NCBI RefSeq assembly: GCF_004116265.1
Contig: NZ_QOUX01000001.1
Location: forward strand, 124,001 to 188,000
Direction: 5' to 3'
DNA from: Anaerobacillus alkaliphilus
GTDB taxonomy: Bacteria > Bacillota > Bacilli > Bacillales > Anaerobacillaceae
Length of the DNA: 64,000 bases
How positions within the stretch are numbered: the stretch's first letter is position 1; each line of letters starts with the position of its first letter. Shown here piece by piece: positions 1 to 8,340 of this stretch. The notes beneath the pieces were generated by a model. It was not told where the DNA came from. It was given only the letters and a program-made list of their open reading frames with translations, and made no database searches. Both the position numbers and the translations under genes were made by a program.

Positions 1-143
1 ATTAACAAGGGCTCTTTTTAGGAATAAGTATTTAGCTCACTAACATAAGAAATCGCCCCTTCTTCTGTTAGTTATAAAGAATTCTAAAAAAACCTCAAGT
101 ATTGGCTGCGTAGTCAAATTGTTGTTAGTTTGGTAAAGTGTCT

Positions 144-175
144 GATGGTCACGCCTATTGTGACCATCTTTTTTT
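144..175 (+). terminator. Rho-independent terminator of the gene upstream of the window
   Basis: A 9-bp perfect stem (GATGGTCAC / GTGACCATC) with a 7-nt loop is followed by seven T residues. It ends transcription from a gene left of the window; in B. subtilis the neighbour of yphE is gpsA, but that gene is not visible here. Confidence 0.85.
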
Positions 176-223
176 GATGGTTTTTACCGTAAAGGGTTTT
201 AATATGAAAAATCTTAGTTTTTA

Positions 224-232
224 TGCTATAAT
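224..232 (+). promoter_or_regulatory. Extended -10 promoter candidate for the DUF2768 gene
   Basis: TGCTATAAT is a perfect extended -10 element about 48 bp before the ATG at 280. No good -35 is seen 17 bp upstream, so recognition would rest on the TGn extension. The site lies just after the upstream terminator. Confidence 0.45.
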
Positions 233-279
233 AATTCGACAATTATCTTAAATATAGGCATGAAAAATGGAGGAAGAAC

Positions 280-477
280 ATGAGTGAAAGTTTAATGAAG
301 ATGTGGGTGTCGTTTATAGCGATGGGATTAATGTTTATTGCTGTTTTTGGATCACATTTTGCCAGACAAAAGCTTACAGGTATTATTCAAAAAATCATCT
401 TAGGTATTGCGTTTATATGTATTGTATTTGCAGGAATTATCATTTTATTAATTGTAGTGAATGTTCCTACTGCATAA
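280..477 (+). CDS. yphE: DUF2768 small membrane protein (YphE-like)
   Basis: A 65-residue hydrophobic protein with two predicted membrane segments (about residues 5-24 and 36-60) separated by a short basic loop (HFARQKLTG). Length, topology and position directly before a yphF-like lipoprotein gene and spoIVA match B. subtilis YphE (DUF2768). The ATG at 280 has a GGAGGA Shine-Dalgarno 5 bp upstream, and an extended -10 lies at 224-232. The biochemical role is unknown. The next gene starts 27 bp after the stop, so the two are probably cotranscribed. Confidence 0.8.
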   Translation: MSESLMKMWVSFIAMGLMFIAVFGSHFARQKLTGIIQKIILGIAFICIVFAGIIILLIVVNVPTA

Positions 478-504
478 ATAATAGAGTAATTGAGGTTGAT
501 TGAA

Positions 505-1215
505 TTGAAAAAGCTATTACTAGTATTGATAGCACTTATCTTTTTACTATCAGGGTGCTTATATCCAAGTGAAAAAAGGGTCGAGAACCAAGTTCCCTAT
601 CAAGATCAGATACTTTCTGTACAACATGCTGTTGTTCAGTATCGTCTTGAAAATCAAGACTTACCGGTTCATCTTCGGGATACTGAAACAAATGAATTTC
701 AACAATATTTAGTTAATTTCCAAAGGTTAGTACCGAAATATTTACAGCAACCACCAGGAAATTCGTTTGAAAACGGTGGTGTTTACCAGTACGTACTAGT
801 TGATGTTGAGAAACACCCTCAAGTAAAGCTTATTGACTTAACGATAACAAGGGGTATTCAAGAATTGCAGCGAAATGTGAATGATTACCGTCGAAAACAT
901 CGTTTTGCTCCTGTGAAGGAAGTTGTCGCTACTGGAGTATTTTTATTAGACTACGAAAAATTGAGACTTAAAGAGCAACCAACTGTTAGAAGTCCTTTCC
1001 ACCCAGATCACCGCTTACCTCTTTACATCGATGGAAATGGACAGGTTCTTGTAGACTATTCAATAGATTTGCTATATGCCTTATCTAAGTTTGAACATAA
1101 TTTCCAAGAAGGTGATGATGTACGTAGCATTCTTGTTGATCATTTTCCATTTGTCCCTGCCTATTCTGTACCGTATACAATAAAAGAAGGCAAAGTAGTA
1201 TTTTCTCAAAATTAA
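505..1215 (+). CDS. yphF: YphF-like lipoprotein
   Basis: A 236-residue secreted protein. With the TTG start at 505 it has a typical lipoprotein signal: KK, a hydrophobic stretch, then the lipobox LLSG-C, so the mature protein should begin at a lipidated Cys near residue 18 and face outward on the membrane. This TTG is chosen over the in-frame TTG at 490 because GAGGT lies 8 bp upstream and the signal peptide then begins normally. The rest is soluble with no motif I recognise. Family: B. subtilis YphF, function unknown. It follows yphE closely and ends in a terminator before spoIVA. Confidence 0.78.
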   Translation: MKKLLLVLIALIFLLSGCLYPSEKRVENQVPYQDQILSVQHAVVQYRLENQDLPVHLRDTETNEFQQYLVNFQRLVPKYLQQPPGNSFENGGVYQYVLVDVEKHPQVKLIDLTITRGIQELQRNVNDYRRKHRFAPVKEVVATGVFLLDYEKLRLKEQPTVRSPFHPDHRLPLYIDGNGQVLVDYSIDLLYALSKFEHNFQEGDDVRSILVDHFPFVPAYSVPYTIKEGKVVFSQN

Positions 1216-1247
1216 ATATAAAGAACTTAAAATAATAGTTATATAGT

Positions 1248-1289
1248 GCCTCTTCCTGCATATACATACAAAAAGGAAGGGGCTTTTTT
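1248..1289 (+). terminator. Terminator after yphF; the 1216-1600 gap also holds the spoIVA control region
   Basis: GCCTCTTCCT pairs with AGGAAGGGGC (one G-T pair) and is followed by six T residues. The rest of this 385-bp gap is AT-rich. Apart from this hairpin and a sigma-E-like promoter near 1445-1472 I see nothing supportable in it. Confidence 0.8.
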
Positions 1290-1444
1290 GTGTTCATTTA
1301 ATTAATACATAAAGCCAAGACTCTACTAAGTTCATATCAACTAGGCTAAGATGTAATGACTTTTTGGGGTAAGTGGGTGATGAGTAAAAAACATAAAAAA
1401 GTATACCTGTTATTTCTTTTTAAATATCTTTTTGGGAACAAGTG

Positions 1445-1472
1445 TCATATTTGTTGGACAACATCATATGTA
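1445..1472 (+). promoter_or_regulatory. Possible sigma-E promoter of spoIVA
   Basis: TCATATT followed 13 bp later by CATATGTA resembles the mother-cell sigma-E pattern (KMATATT, 13-14 bp, CATACAnT); the -10 keeps CATA but deviates after it. spoIVA of B. subtilis is known to be sigma-E dependent. Transcription would start near 1479, giving a leader of about 120 nt. The match is imperfect and the assignment rests largely on the gene. Confidence 0.4.
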
Positions 1473-1600
1473 TATATTGTCCAAGAAAAAAACTATCGAA
1501 CTGGAAGCTTCCACGATAACTTTATGTACTACTATATTTAGTAAAAGTCCTAAAAGTCGTGGATGAAATATTTTAAACAAATGATTCGGGAGGGGATCAC

Positions 1601-3079
1601 GTGGAAAAGGTTGATGTCTTTAAAGATATCGCTGAGAGAACGGGTGGCGATATTTATTTAGGAGTGGTGGGCTCCGTTAGAACAGGGAAGTCGACATTTA
1701 TTAAAAAGTTTATGGAGTTAGTAGTAATTCCAAATATTGCAAATGAGGCTGAAAAAGCCAGAGCTAAAGATGAATTACCTCAAAGTGCTGCAGGAAAACA
1801 AATTATGACTACTGAGCCAAAGTTTGTCCCAAATCATGCTTCTACAATCCATGTTGATGAAGGACTAGATGTGAACATTAGGCTTGTAGATTGTGTTGGG
1901 TATACAGTTCCTGGTGCTACAGGTTATGAGGATGAGAATGGTCCTCGAATGATCAATACACCATGGTATGAGGAGCCAATTCCTTTCCAAGAAGCGGCAG
2001 AAATTGGTACGAGAAAGGTGATACAAGAGCATTCCACGTTAGGGGTGGTCATTACTACGGACGGTTCAATTGGTGAAATTCCTCGAGCAAATTATCTTGA
2101 GTCTGAGGAAAGAGTCATTAATGAATTAAAAGAAGTAGGTAAGCCATTTATCGTTATCATTAATTCTGTGCGCCCGCAACACCCTGATACAGAGGCGCTT
2201 AGACAAGAGTTAATGGAAAAGCATGATGTTCCAGTTTTAGCTTTAAGTGTGGAAAGCATGAATGAACAAGACATTAATAGCGTTTTGAGAGAGGTTCTAT
2301 TTGAATTCCCAGTACATGAAGTAAACGTAAACCTGCCAAGCTGGGTAATGGTGTTGAAAGAAGAGCATTGGTTACGTCAGAGTTATGAAGAAGCTGTTCG
2401 TGACACAGTGAAAGATATCAAGCGACTACGTGATGTAGATCGTGTTGTAGGATTATTTGGTGAATTTGAATTCATTGACCATGCTAGTTTAGCGGGCATT
2501 GAGATGGGCGTTGGTGTCGCGGAAATTGACCTTTATGCTCCAGACGACCTTTATGACCAAATCTTAAAAGAGGTTGTTGGAGTTGAAATTAGAGGGAAAG
2601 ATCATCTGCTCCAGCTAATGCAAGATTTTGCTCATGCTAAAGCAGAATACGACCAAGTAGCAGACGCGCTTAAAATGGTTAAACAAACAGGCTACGGTAT
2701 TGCTGCACCATCAATCAGTGACATGAGCTTAGATGAGCCTGAAATCATTCGTCAAGGATCAAGGTTTGGTGTTCGTCTTAAAGCTGTTGCGCCATCAATC
2801 CACATGATTAAAGTAGACGTAGAGTCAGAATTTGCACCAATCATTGGAACAGAAAAGCAAAGTGAAGAGCTTGTTCGCTACTTGATGCAAGACTTTGAAG
2901 ACAATCCGTTATCCATTTGGAATTCAGATATCTTTGGTCGTTCATTAAATTCCATCGTTCGTGAGGGAATCCAAGCGAAGTTATCATTAATGCCTGAAAA
3001 CGCAAGATATAAACTTAAAGAAACTCTTGAAAGAATTATTAACGAAGGTTCAGGCGGATTAATCGCGATTATCTTATAA
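1601..3079 (+). CDS. spoIVA: Stage IV sporulation protein A, spore coat basement-layer ATPase
   Basis: SpoIVA uses ATP hydrolysis to polymerise on the outer forespore membrane, where it forms the platform for coat assembly and is needed for cortex formation. The 492-residue length matches the family. A Walker A motif GSVRTGKS is at about residues 24-31. DCVG near residue 104 is the switch/Walker B-like element of this TRAFAC-type NTPase. The C-terminal part is the conserved membrane-targeting and self-assembly region. The GTG start at 1601 has a GGGAGGGG site about 6 bp upstream. The gene stands alone between terminators, consistent with mother-cell-specific expression. Confidence 0.97.
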   Translation: MEKVDVFKDIAERTGGDIYLGVVGSVRTGKSTFIKKFMELVVIPNIANEAEKARAKDELPQSAAGKQIMTTEPKFVPNHASTIHVDEGLDVNIRLVDCVGYTVPGATGYEDENGPRMINTPWYEEPIPFQEAAEIGTRKVIQEHSTLGVVITTDGSIGEIPRANYLESEERVINELKEVGKPFIVIINSVRPQHPDTEALRQELMEKHDVPVLALSVESMNEQDINSVLREVLFEFPVHEVNVNLPSWVMVLKEEHWLRQSYEEAVRDTVKDIKRLRDVDRVVGLFGEFEFIDHASLAGIEMGVGVAEIDLYAPDDLYDQILKEVVGVEIRGKDHLLQLMQDFAHAKAEYDQVADALKMVKQTGYGIAAPSISDMSLDEPEIIRQGSRFGVRLKAVAPSIHMIKVDVESEFAPIIGTEKQSEELVRYLMQDFEDNPLSIWNSDIFGRSLNSIVREGIQAKLSLMPENARYKLKETLERIINEGSGGLIAIIL

Positions 3080-3098
3080 TAACTACTAAACCGTAAAA

Positions 3099-3126
3099 AC
3101 TCTCCAGATTTTTGGAGAGTTTTTTT
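3099..3126 (+). terminator. Terminator after spoIVA
   Basis: ACTCTCCA and TGGAGAGT form an 8-bp perfect stem followed by a T run. It separates spoIVA from hbs. Confidence 0.88.
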
Positions 3127-3303
3127 GTATTTCTTATGGCTTGTCAAGTGAAAAAAATCGCCGAAAAAATACAATAAAATATAATATTTGCCAACCTGTA
3201 ATAATTATGATAAAATTCCCTAAACTGATAGTATTTTTTTTAGGTAAAACGTGAAAATTTAGGAAAAAAAGTTTTAAATATGCAAGGAATTATCGAAAAC
3301 ATA

Positions 3304-3332
3304 TTGAATTATTTTAGCTGATCGTTTAATAT
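3304..3332 (+). promoter_or_regulatory. Sigma-A promoter candidate for hbs; 3127-3431 intergenic region
   Basis: TTGAAT, a 17-bp spacer and TAATAT lie about 100 bp before the hbs start. The leader that follows contains the complementary pair CTTGTT / AACAAG (about 3337-3367), which could form a hairpin. The remainder of the 305 bp between the spoIVA terminator and hbs is very AT-rich and shows nothing else I can support. Confidence 0.45.
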
Positions 3333-3431
3333 AAGGCTTGTTATTCAAGTATTTCCTTTAAAACAAGTATAAAAACTGTGAAAATGTGCAAGAAATTGAA
3401 TAACGCGAAATTTTGGGAGGAGGTGAAATCC

Positions 3432-3704
3432 ATGAACAAAACAGAATTAATCAATGCAGTTGCTGAGAAGTCAAGTCTTTCTAAGAAAGATGCAACTAGT
3501 GCAGTTGATGCTGTATTCGAAGCAATTACTGACTCTCTTCAAAGTGGGGATAAAGTACAATTAATCGGATTTGGTAACTTTGAGGTACGTGAGCGTGCTG
3601 CTCGTAAAGGACGCAACCCTCAAACAGGTGAAGAAATCGAAATCGCTGCTAGTAAAGTTCCAGCGTTTAAACCTGGTAAACAACTGAAAGATGCAGTAAA
3701 ATAA
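3432..3704 (+). CDS. hbs: DNA-binding protein HU (HBsu)
   Basis: A 90-residue histone-like nucleoid protein that binds DNA non-specifically as a dimer, bends it and compacts the chromosome. The whole family pattern is visible: N-terminal [12 protein letters not shown], the dimer core, and the DNA-binding arm with [10 protein letters not shown] and the intercalating-proline region, ending [14 protein letters not shown]. The ATG at 3432 is chosen because GGGAGGAGG lies just upstream and family members start with MNKTEL; an upstream in-frame ATG at 3378 would add an unrelated extension. It is monocistronic, with a promoter upstream and a strong terminator after it. Confidence 0.97.
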   Translation: MNKTELINAVAEKSSLSKKDATSAVDAVFEAITDSLQSGDKVQLIGFGNFEVRERAARKGRNPQTGEEIEIAASKVPAFKPGKQLKDAVK

Positions 3705-3721
3705 TCCTATACATATAGGGA

Positions 3722-3753
3722 AAGAAGAGATGTGAGAACATCTCTTCTTTTTT
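3722..3753 (+). terminator. Terminator after hbs
   Basis: A 12-bp perfect stem (AAGAAGAGATGT / ACATCTCTTCTT) with a GAGA tetraloop and a T tail. Confidence 0.92.
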
Positions 3754-3833
3754 ATGTTTTTATATCTAGATCATTTCTTTCTGGACATGATAATAAAGAG
3801 TGATTTAAGCTTTGATCATGTTCTAGTAGTAAT

Positions 3834-3862
3834 TTGCTTGGTAATGTTTACTATGCTATGAT
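3834..3862 (+). promoter_or_regulatory. Sigma-A promoter of the folE/mtrA gene
   Basis: TTGCTT, a 17-bp spacer and TATGAT with a TGC extension lie about 90 bp before the TTG start of folE. Upstream, at about 3767-3826, the segments CTAGA / TCTAG and ACATGAT / ATCATGT are nested inverted repeats that could be a hairpin or operator; their role is unknown. Confidence 0.6.
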
Positions 3863-3953
3863 TTTTTCATACCGAATGAATTATTGATAAACGTGATTTT
3901 TATATGAACAGGTTCTATAAAGCAAAGACTTTCATACTAGGAGGATAATTGTT

Positions 3954-4523
3954 TTGAATAATTTTGATCATAAAAAAATTGAACAAGCGGTTGTCATGAT
4001 TTTAGAAGCGATTGGCGAAGATCCTACCCGAGAGGGATTACTTGATACACCAAAGCGCGTAGCAAAAATGTATGAAGAGGTGTTTCAAGGGCTAAACCAA
4101 GACCCAAAAGAACACTTTGCTACCGTGTTTAGTGAAGAACATGAAGAATTAGTCCTTGTTAAAGATATCCCGTTTTATTCAATGTGTGAACATCACCTGG
4201 TACCCTTTTATGGAAAAGCCCATGTCGGGTATATTCCTAAAGGGGGTAAAGTTACTGGTTTAAGTAAACTAGCAAGAGCGGTCGAAGCTGTAGCAAAACG
4301 TCCACAGCTACAGGAAAGGATTACATCAACGATTGCAGATGCAATGGTTGAAACATTACAGCCTCTAGGTGTAATTGTAGTTATTGAGGCAGAACATATG
4401 TGTATGACTATGCGTGGAGTAAAGAAGCCTGGTTCTTCCACAGTGACGTCTGCAGTTCGTGGTGCATTTGCTAATAATGCTGCAGCAAGAGCTGAGGTCT
4501 TATCCTTAATTAATTCAAGGTAA
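3954..4523 (+). CDS. folE: GTP cyclohydrolase I (FolE / MtrA)
   Basis: Converts GTP to 7,8-dihydroneopterin triphosphate, the first step of folate synthesis. The 189-residue length is that of type I enzymes. The zinc-site signature MCEHHLVPF is near residues 74-82 and a second zinc-ligand Cys lies in [12 protein letters not shown] near residue 147. The start is TTG at 3954, with AGGAGGA about 8 bp upstream and no better in-frame choice. In B. subtilis this gene (mtrA) forms an operon with mtrB. Here a small membrane ORF and a repeat element separate the two. Confidence 0.96.
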   Translation: MNNFDHKKIEQAVVMILEAIGEDPTREGLLDTPKRVAKMYEEVFQGLNQDPKEHFATVFSEEHEELVLVKDIPFYSMCEHHLVPFYGKAHVGYIPKGGKVTGLSKLARAVEAVAKRPQLQERITSTIADAMVETLQPLGVIVVIEAEHMCMTMRGVKKPGSSTVTSAVRGAFANNAAARAEVLSLINSR

Positions 4524-4611
4524 TACTGAAGTTTAGATTGGGTTTGTCTAGAAGAAGCTAATTCTACATTTTATGCTAAAAAGTGGTTACCTTAATAATG
4601 AGGTGAACGTA

Positions 4612-4707
4612 ATGAGGAATAACGCAAAAACTCAGCTGTTAAGTTGGATCATTCCTATGATATTAATTTTGCTAGGTGTTTATTTAGCTTATATTTTTAT
4701 TATGTAA
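4612..4707 (+). CDS. 31-residue single-pass membrane peptide between folE and mtrB
   Basis: An ATG ORF of 31 codons encodes a short polar head (MRNNAKTQ) followed by an uninterrupted hydrophobic stretch of about 23 residues ending at the stop, as in a single-pass membrane peptide. AGGTGA lies 6-7 bp upstream. The ORF starts 88 bp after the folE stop on the same strand. Its TAA stop is formed by the first bases of a dispersed repeat (4706-4792), so the C-terminus may have been changed by that insertion. I do not recognise a family. It is supported only by its hydrophobic pattern and Shine-Dalgarno. Confidence 0.5.
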   Translation: MRNNAKTQLLSWIIPMILILLGVYLAYIFIM

Positions 4708-4792
4708 GGCTCTTTTCGTAAGTGTGAGTGGGTGTAAAAATCAAGCTTTTGGGATTTTTACGAAAGCAACAACCTTTGAGAAAACAGCCTTA
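4706..4792 (+). repeat. Dispersed repeat family 1, copy A (short form)
   Basis: Begins AAGGCTCTTTTCGTAA and ends TTTGAGAAAACAGCCTT, imperfect inverted ends of about 16 bp. Inside is the hairpin GTAAAAATC / GATTTTTAC. The same roughly 60-nt core occurs at 10386-10443, 41582-41640 and 54356-54413. This copy lacks the central part of about 110 nt present in the longer copies. It sits between the small ORF and the mtrB promoter. Confidence 0.85.
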
Positions 4793-4804
4793 TGTAAACA
4801 AACA

Positions 4805-4833
4805 TTGACATTCGATTGTACTTAGGTGATAGT
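4805..4833 (+). promoter_or_regulatory. Sigma-A promoter candidate for mtrB
   Basis: A perfect -35 TTGACA, a 17-bp spacer and GATAGT (4 of 6) lie just after repeat copy A, with transcription expected near 4840, shortly before the mtrB ribosome-binding site at 4856. It would make mtrB transcription independent of folE. Confidence 0.5.
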
Positions 4834-4866
4834 AAAGAAAAAGTGTTATATTTTGGGGAGGACGTT

Positions 4867-5085
4867 ATGGCTAGTAGTGATGATTTTATAGTAATAAAGG
4901 CAAAAGAAAATGGCGTCAACGTCATTGGTTTAACAAGAGGGTCAGATACTCGCTTCCATCATTCTGAGAAATTAGATAAAGGGGAAGTAATGATTGCTCA
5001 GTTTACTGAACACACCTCTGCAATTAAAATTAGAGGAAAAGCAATTATTCAAACGAAGCACGGCGAGATGGAGACTGATAGTTAA
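4867..5085 (+). CDS. mtrB: Tryptophan RNA-binding attenuation protein (TRAP)
   Basis: TRAP is an 11-subunit ring that, when loaded with tryptophan, wraps RNA carrying about 11 GAG/UAG triplets and so favours termination of the trp operon and blocks its translation. The 72-residue product (75 in B. subtilis) retains the RNA-contact residues: Lys35 in SEKLDKGE, and Lys54 and Arg56 in AIKIRGK, equivalent to K37/K56/R58 of B. subtilis. The tryptophan-pocket stretch [15 protein letters not shown] is also conserved. The ATG at 4867 is used because GGGGAGG ends 5 bp before it. A matching target lies before trpE at 15192-15246. Confidence 0.97.
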   Translation: MASSDDFIVIKAKENGVNVIGLTRGSDTRFHHSEKLDKGEVMIAQFTEHTSAIKIRGKAIIQTKHGEMETDS

Positions 5086-5113
5086 AAAAGCGGGCAAAAC
5101 CTGCTTTTTTTTT
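5083..5113 (+). terminator. Terminator after mtrB
   Basis: AAAAAGCGGG pairs with CCTGCTTTTT (one internal mismatch) and is followed by T residues; the stem begins at the mtrB stop codon. Transcription of the hepS operon therefore starts anew, possibly at TGTTATACT (5196-5204), an extended -10 element. Confidence 0.82.
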
Positions 5114-5340
5114 CACTTATATGCTTAAGCTTAACCAATCTTTAGTGGCATATGTTTATATTATGATATCAGGGTTTATCCTTTTTAAAAAATTATGTTA
5201 TACTAAACTTGTTCGCATTTTGTTCAAAATCGTTGATGAATCATTACCAAACTAAACACTTATTAACAATTGCGATAATTATTTACGTTGTAATGAAAAT
5301 CAATATGGGGAAAATTGTTTTGTTTTCTGGGGGACTTGAG

Positions 5341-6159
5341 ATGATCTTAATTAACTATATAAATGAAGAAATAAAACAAATAAAGGAACGATTTTATCAA
5401 AGGACCAATCATCCTTATATTACGAAGTTTTTAGAGGACCCATCCCTAGATGAAGATCGATTATTTCTCCTTTATTCGATGCTCGAGGAGAAGAAGCTGG
5501 CAAAAAAGAGTTTGAATGACTATATCATTACCACTTTACTTGTGCAAGCTGCTTTAGATACTCATGAAACAGTATCTACATCGGTGCTCAGCTCTGAAAA
5601 AATAAAAAAAGAAAGACAACTTACTGTATTGGCCGGGGACTACTATAGTAGTTTGTATTACTTTTTGTTAGCGAAAATAAATGATATTTCCATGATTCGT
5701 CTTTTAGCAAATTCAATCCAAGAAATTAATGAATCAAAGATGAGCTTTTATAAAAATACCGAGCAAAGTGTCACACAGTCTATCTCTGATATTAAAACGA
5801 TTGAATCTTCCTTAATTGCAAAGATTGCGGATCACTTTAAGTTACCGAATTGGAAAAGCATAGCTAGAGAGTTCTTCTTCTTTAAACGTTTAATTACAGA
5901 AAGAGAGTCTCTTTTACAAGGGAAGAGTGTTCCATTAATTGATGCAATTGTTAATGCAAATAATAAGCTCAATCTACATGGAGAAGCTCGGCTAAAACAC
6001 TGCATAGAAATTTGTGATAAATATATTTTTCTTTCAAAAAGTCAATTGCATACCCTTTGTAAACAACCATCTCCATTAAGCTCATTTATTTTGGTTAGGA
6101 TGGATCAAATGCTAATTGAAAATGAACTTTTAAAAGAAAAAATAGCGGAAGAAGGTTAA
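5341..6159 (+). CDS. hepS: Heptaprenyl diphosphate synthase component I
   Basis: Non-catalytic subunit of the heterodimeric heptaprenyl diphosphate synthase that makes the C35 side chain of menaquinone-7; the catalytic subunit HepT is encoded at 9211-10182. The product is 272 residues from the ATG at 5341, which has GGGGGA about 7 bp upstream. The frame stays open back to 5209, but the upstream part has no family-like sequence. The protein is helical, Lys/Glu-rich and lacks DDxxD motifs, as expected for component I. The family is poorly conserved, so the name rests on position before menG and hepT plus length. It begins an operon with only 3 bp to menG. Confidence 0.85.
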   Translation: MILINYINEEIKQIKERFYQRTNHPYITKFLEDPSLDEDRLFLLYSMLEEKKLAKKSLNDYIITTLLVQAALDTHETVSTSVLSSEKIKKERQLTVLAGDYYSSLYYFLLAKINDISMIRLLANSIQEINESKMSFYKNTEQSVTQSISDIKTIESSLIAKIADHFKLPNWKSIAREFFFFKRLITERESLLQGKSVPLIDAIVNANNKLNLHGEARLKHCIEICDKYIFLSKSQLHTLCKQPSPLSSFILVRMDQMLIENELLKEKIAEEG

Positions 6160-6162
6160 GAA

Positions 6163-6858
6163 ATGGCTCAATCTAAAGAGGAGAAAGTTCATCAAGTCTT
6201 TGAAACGATATATAAAAAATACGATAAGATGAACTCGATTATTAGTTTTCAGCGTCATGTCGCTTGGCGTAAAGATACAATGAAACGCATGTCTGTACAA
6301 AAAGGGCAGAAGGCATTAGATGTTTGTTGTGGCACTGCTGATTGGACAATTGCTTTAGGACAAGCGGTTGGGAATAATGGAAAGGTATATGGGCTAGACT
6401 TTAGCAAAAACATGCTTTCCATTGGAAAACAAAAAGTTCAGTCAATGCCACAGATCGAACTAATTCATGGGAATGCTATGGAACTACCGTTCAAAGATAA
6501 TGAGTTCGATTTCGTGACGATTGGTTTTGGACTTAGAAATGTTCCGGATTATATGCAAGTTTTAAAGGAAATGTATCGAGTTCTTAAGCCAGGAGGGAAG
6601 GTAGTTTGTCTTGAGACCTCTCAGCCAACGGCTTTCGGTTTCAAACAAGTGTATCATCTTTACTTCAGATATATCATGCCTATATTCGGAAAATTGTTTG
6701 CAAAGAGTTATGAAGAATATTCATGGCTACAAGAGTCAACAATGACCTTTCCCGACAAGGAAAAATTAGCAAAGATGTTTGCCGAAGCAGGATTTACTGG
6801 TGTTCAAGTGAAATCTTATTCCGGCGGTGTTGCTGCCATGCATCTTGGTGTGAAATAA
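6163..6858 (+). CDS. menG: Demethylmenaquinone methyltransferase
   Basis: SAM-dependent C-methylation of demethylmenaquinone, the last step of menaquinone synthesis in both the classical and the futalosine route (named menH in older B. subtilis maps; UbiE family). The 231-residue length is typical. The class I methyltransferase SAM site [12 protein letters not shown] is near residues 50-61 and LDFSKNML follows. [10 protein letters not shown] and [15 protein letters not shown] are UbiE signature stretches. The ATG at 6163 follows the hepS stop by 3 bp. A GTG-started prenyltransferase gene follows 23 bp after the stop. Confidence 0.95.
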   Translation: MAQSKEEKVHQVFETIYKKYDKMNSIISFQRHVAWRKDTMKRMSVQKGQKALDVCCGTADWTIALGQAVGNNGKVYGLDFSKNMLSIGKQKVQSMPQIELIHGNAMELPFKDNEFDFVTIGFGLRNVPDYMQVLKEMYRVLKPGGKVVCLETSQPTAFGFKQVYHLYFRYIMPIFGKLFAKSYEEYSWLQESTMTFPDKEKLAKMFAEAGFTGVQVKSYSGGVAAMHLGVK

Positions 6859-6881
6859 CAGGAGAGACTGGAGAGCGAATT

Positions 6882-7745
6882 GTGATTAGAAAAATAAAAA
6901 TAATTCTTGAAATGATTAAGTTTGAACATACGATATTTGCTTTACCGTTCGCTTTTTTAGGAGCTGTGTTAGGAAGTTTGCTAGTAAACGGTACTTGGCC
7001 AACTATATCTCAGTGGGTTTGGATTACTTTGGCTATGGTAGGAGCGAGGAGCGCTGCCATGGCCTTAAATCGTGTTATTGATGCAAAGATTGACAAGGCA
7101 AACCCAAGAACGAAAGACCGAGCAATTCCTGCTGGTTTAATTTCAACATTTGAATCAATAGCCTTTATTATTGTTTCTTTTGCATTGCTGTTTTATTCAG
7201 CCTATCAACTAAACATGCTTGCTGTTTATTTGTTACCGGTTGCTGTTTTCTTTCTAGTTATCTATTCTTATACGAAACGTTTTACGTGGGCTTGCCACCT
7301 GGTGCTTGGGATAACGATTGGAATTGCTCCCTTAGGTGGTTGGGTTGGTGCTACTGGCACTTTAACACTAGATGCCTTTTTATTATTTCTTGGGGTTGCT
7401 TTATGGATTGCAGGTTTTGATGTTATTTATGCAACACAAGATGCGGATTATGATAAAAATGTGAAATTATACTCTATTCCAAGTTATTTCGGAATCGCCA
7501 AAGCTTTACTAATTGCGAAGGGAATTCATGTAGTCAGCTTTCTTGCTTTCATTTCCCTATTTTTTATTACACCACTTGGTTGGCTTTATTTAATTGGTGT
7601 TCTAATTTCAGGTGCAATTATGATCTACGAACACTCGTTAGTTAAGCCAAATGACCTATCAAAAGTAAATGTTGCTTTCTTTACGATGAACGGTATATTA
7701 AGTATGGTAATGTTGATTTTTACGATTGGGGATTTATTACTATGA
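6882..7745 (+). CDS. mqnP: UbiA-family prenyltransferase, probable MqnP of the futalosine menaquinone pathway
   Basis: A 287-residue polytopic membrane protein of the UbiA superfamily. Both Asp-rich Mg-prenyl-diphosphate motifs are visible: NRVIDAKIDKANPRTKDR (about residues 63-80) and YATQDADYDK (about 181-190). About eight membrane segments are expected. In the futalosine pathway this enzyme attaches the polyprenyl chain to the 1,4-dihydroxy-6-naphthoate-type nucleus. GTG at 6882 is preferred (TGGAGAG 6 bp upstream); the open frame extends back inside menG without family-like sequence. The stop overlaps the ubiX start (ATGA). 4-Hydroxybenzoate prenyltransferase is the usual automatic name; the adjacent mqnA makes MqnP more likely. 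Confidence 0.85.
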   Translation: MIRKIKIILEMIKFEHTIFALPFAFLGAVLGSLLVNGTWPTISQWVWITLAMVGARSAAMALNRVIDAKIDKANPRTKDRAIPAGLISTFESIAFIIVSFALLFYSAYQLNMLAVYLLPVAVFFLVIYSYTKRFTWACHLVLGITIGIAPLGGWVGATGTLTLDAFLLFLGVALWIAGFDVIYATQDADYDKNVKLYSIPSYFGIAKALLIAKGIHVVSFLAFISLFFITPLGWLYLIGVLISGAIMIYEHSLVKPNDLSKVNVAFFTMNGILSMVMLIFTIGDLLL

Positions 7746-8338
7746 GCCAGGAAAAAATCTTTACTGTGGGTATAACCGGAGCGAGTGGGGCAATTTATGG
7801 TGTTAGACTCGTACAGGAATTATTAAAAACTGATTATAAAGTCCATCTAATTATCACTGAGGCGGGCTGGCAAGTATTTAAAGAGGAATTACTATTTGAA
7901 ACAAGCGATCGTGAGAAACTACTAAATGAGCTCTTTATTAACTCCAAAGGAAATCTACATTATCACACGTTACGAGACTTCACTGCGCCGATTGCTAGTG
8001 GCTCATATCGTAATGAAGGTATGGTTATTATCCCATGCTCTATGGGGACGCTATCAGGTATTGCTCATGGTGCATCCGGAAATCTACTTGAAAGAACTGC
8101 TGACGTTATGTTAAAAGAAGGCAGAAAATTATTGCTTGTTCCAAGGGAAACACCACTAAATCAAATTCATTTAGAAAATATGCTAAAAGTCTCACAGGTT
8201 GGGGGAAAAATTATTCCTGCTATGCCAGGTTTTTATCAACTTCCAAAGACGATGGACGATTTAATAAATTTTGTGGTTGGAAAAGTGCTTGATAATATAG
8301 GTGTTGATCATCAACTCTTCACCCGATGGGGGGACTAA
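7742..8338 (+). CDS. ubiX: UbiX-like flavin prenyltransferase
   Basis: Makes prenylated FMN, the cofactor of UbiD-type decarboxylases. The 198-residue size is typical. The N-terminal FMN loop GITGASGAIYGVRLVQELL and the conserved stretches IIPCSMGTLSGIAHG, LVPRETPL and PAMPGFYQLP are all present. It overlaps the prenyltransferase by 4 bp and precedes mqnA by 2 bp. The likely job is to supply cofactor for the late decarboxylation in the futalosine menaquinone route; that decarboxylase (MqnL/UbiD type) is not in the window. Confidence 0.9.
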   Translation: MSQEKIFTVGITGASGAIYGVRLVQELLKTDYKVHLIITEAGWQVFKEELLFETSDREKLLNELFINSKGNLHYHTLRDFTAPIASGSYRNEGMVIIPCSMGTLSGIAHGASGNLLERTADVMLKEGRKLLLVPRETPLNQIHLENMLKVSQVGGKIIPAMPGFYQLPKTMDDLINFVVGKVLDNIGVDHQLFTRWGD

Positions 8339-8340
8339 TT

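Noticed and set aside
1356-1541. 61-codon ORF between yphF and spoIVA
   Set aside because: No good ribosome site, rare amino-acid mix, and it lies across the sigma-E-like promoter and spoIVA leader.
4208-4441. Minus-strand ORF opposite folE
   Set aside because: Antisense to a highly conserved enzyme; composition is that of a mirrored frame.
5209-5340. Longer N-terminus for hepS from 5209
   Set aside because: The extra residues are unrelated to the family, and a good ribosome site precedes the ATG at 5341.
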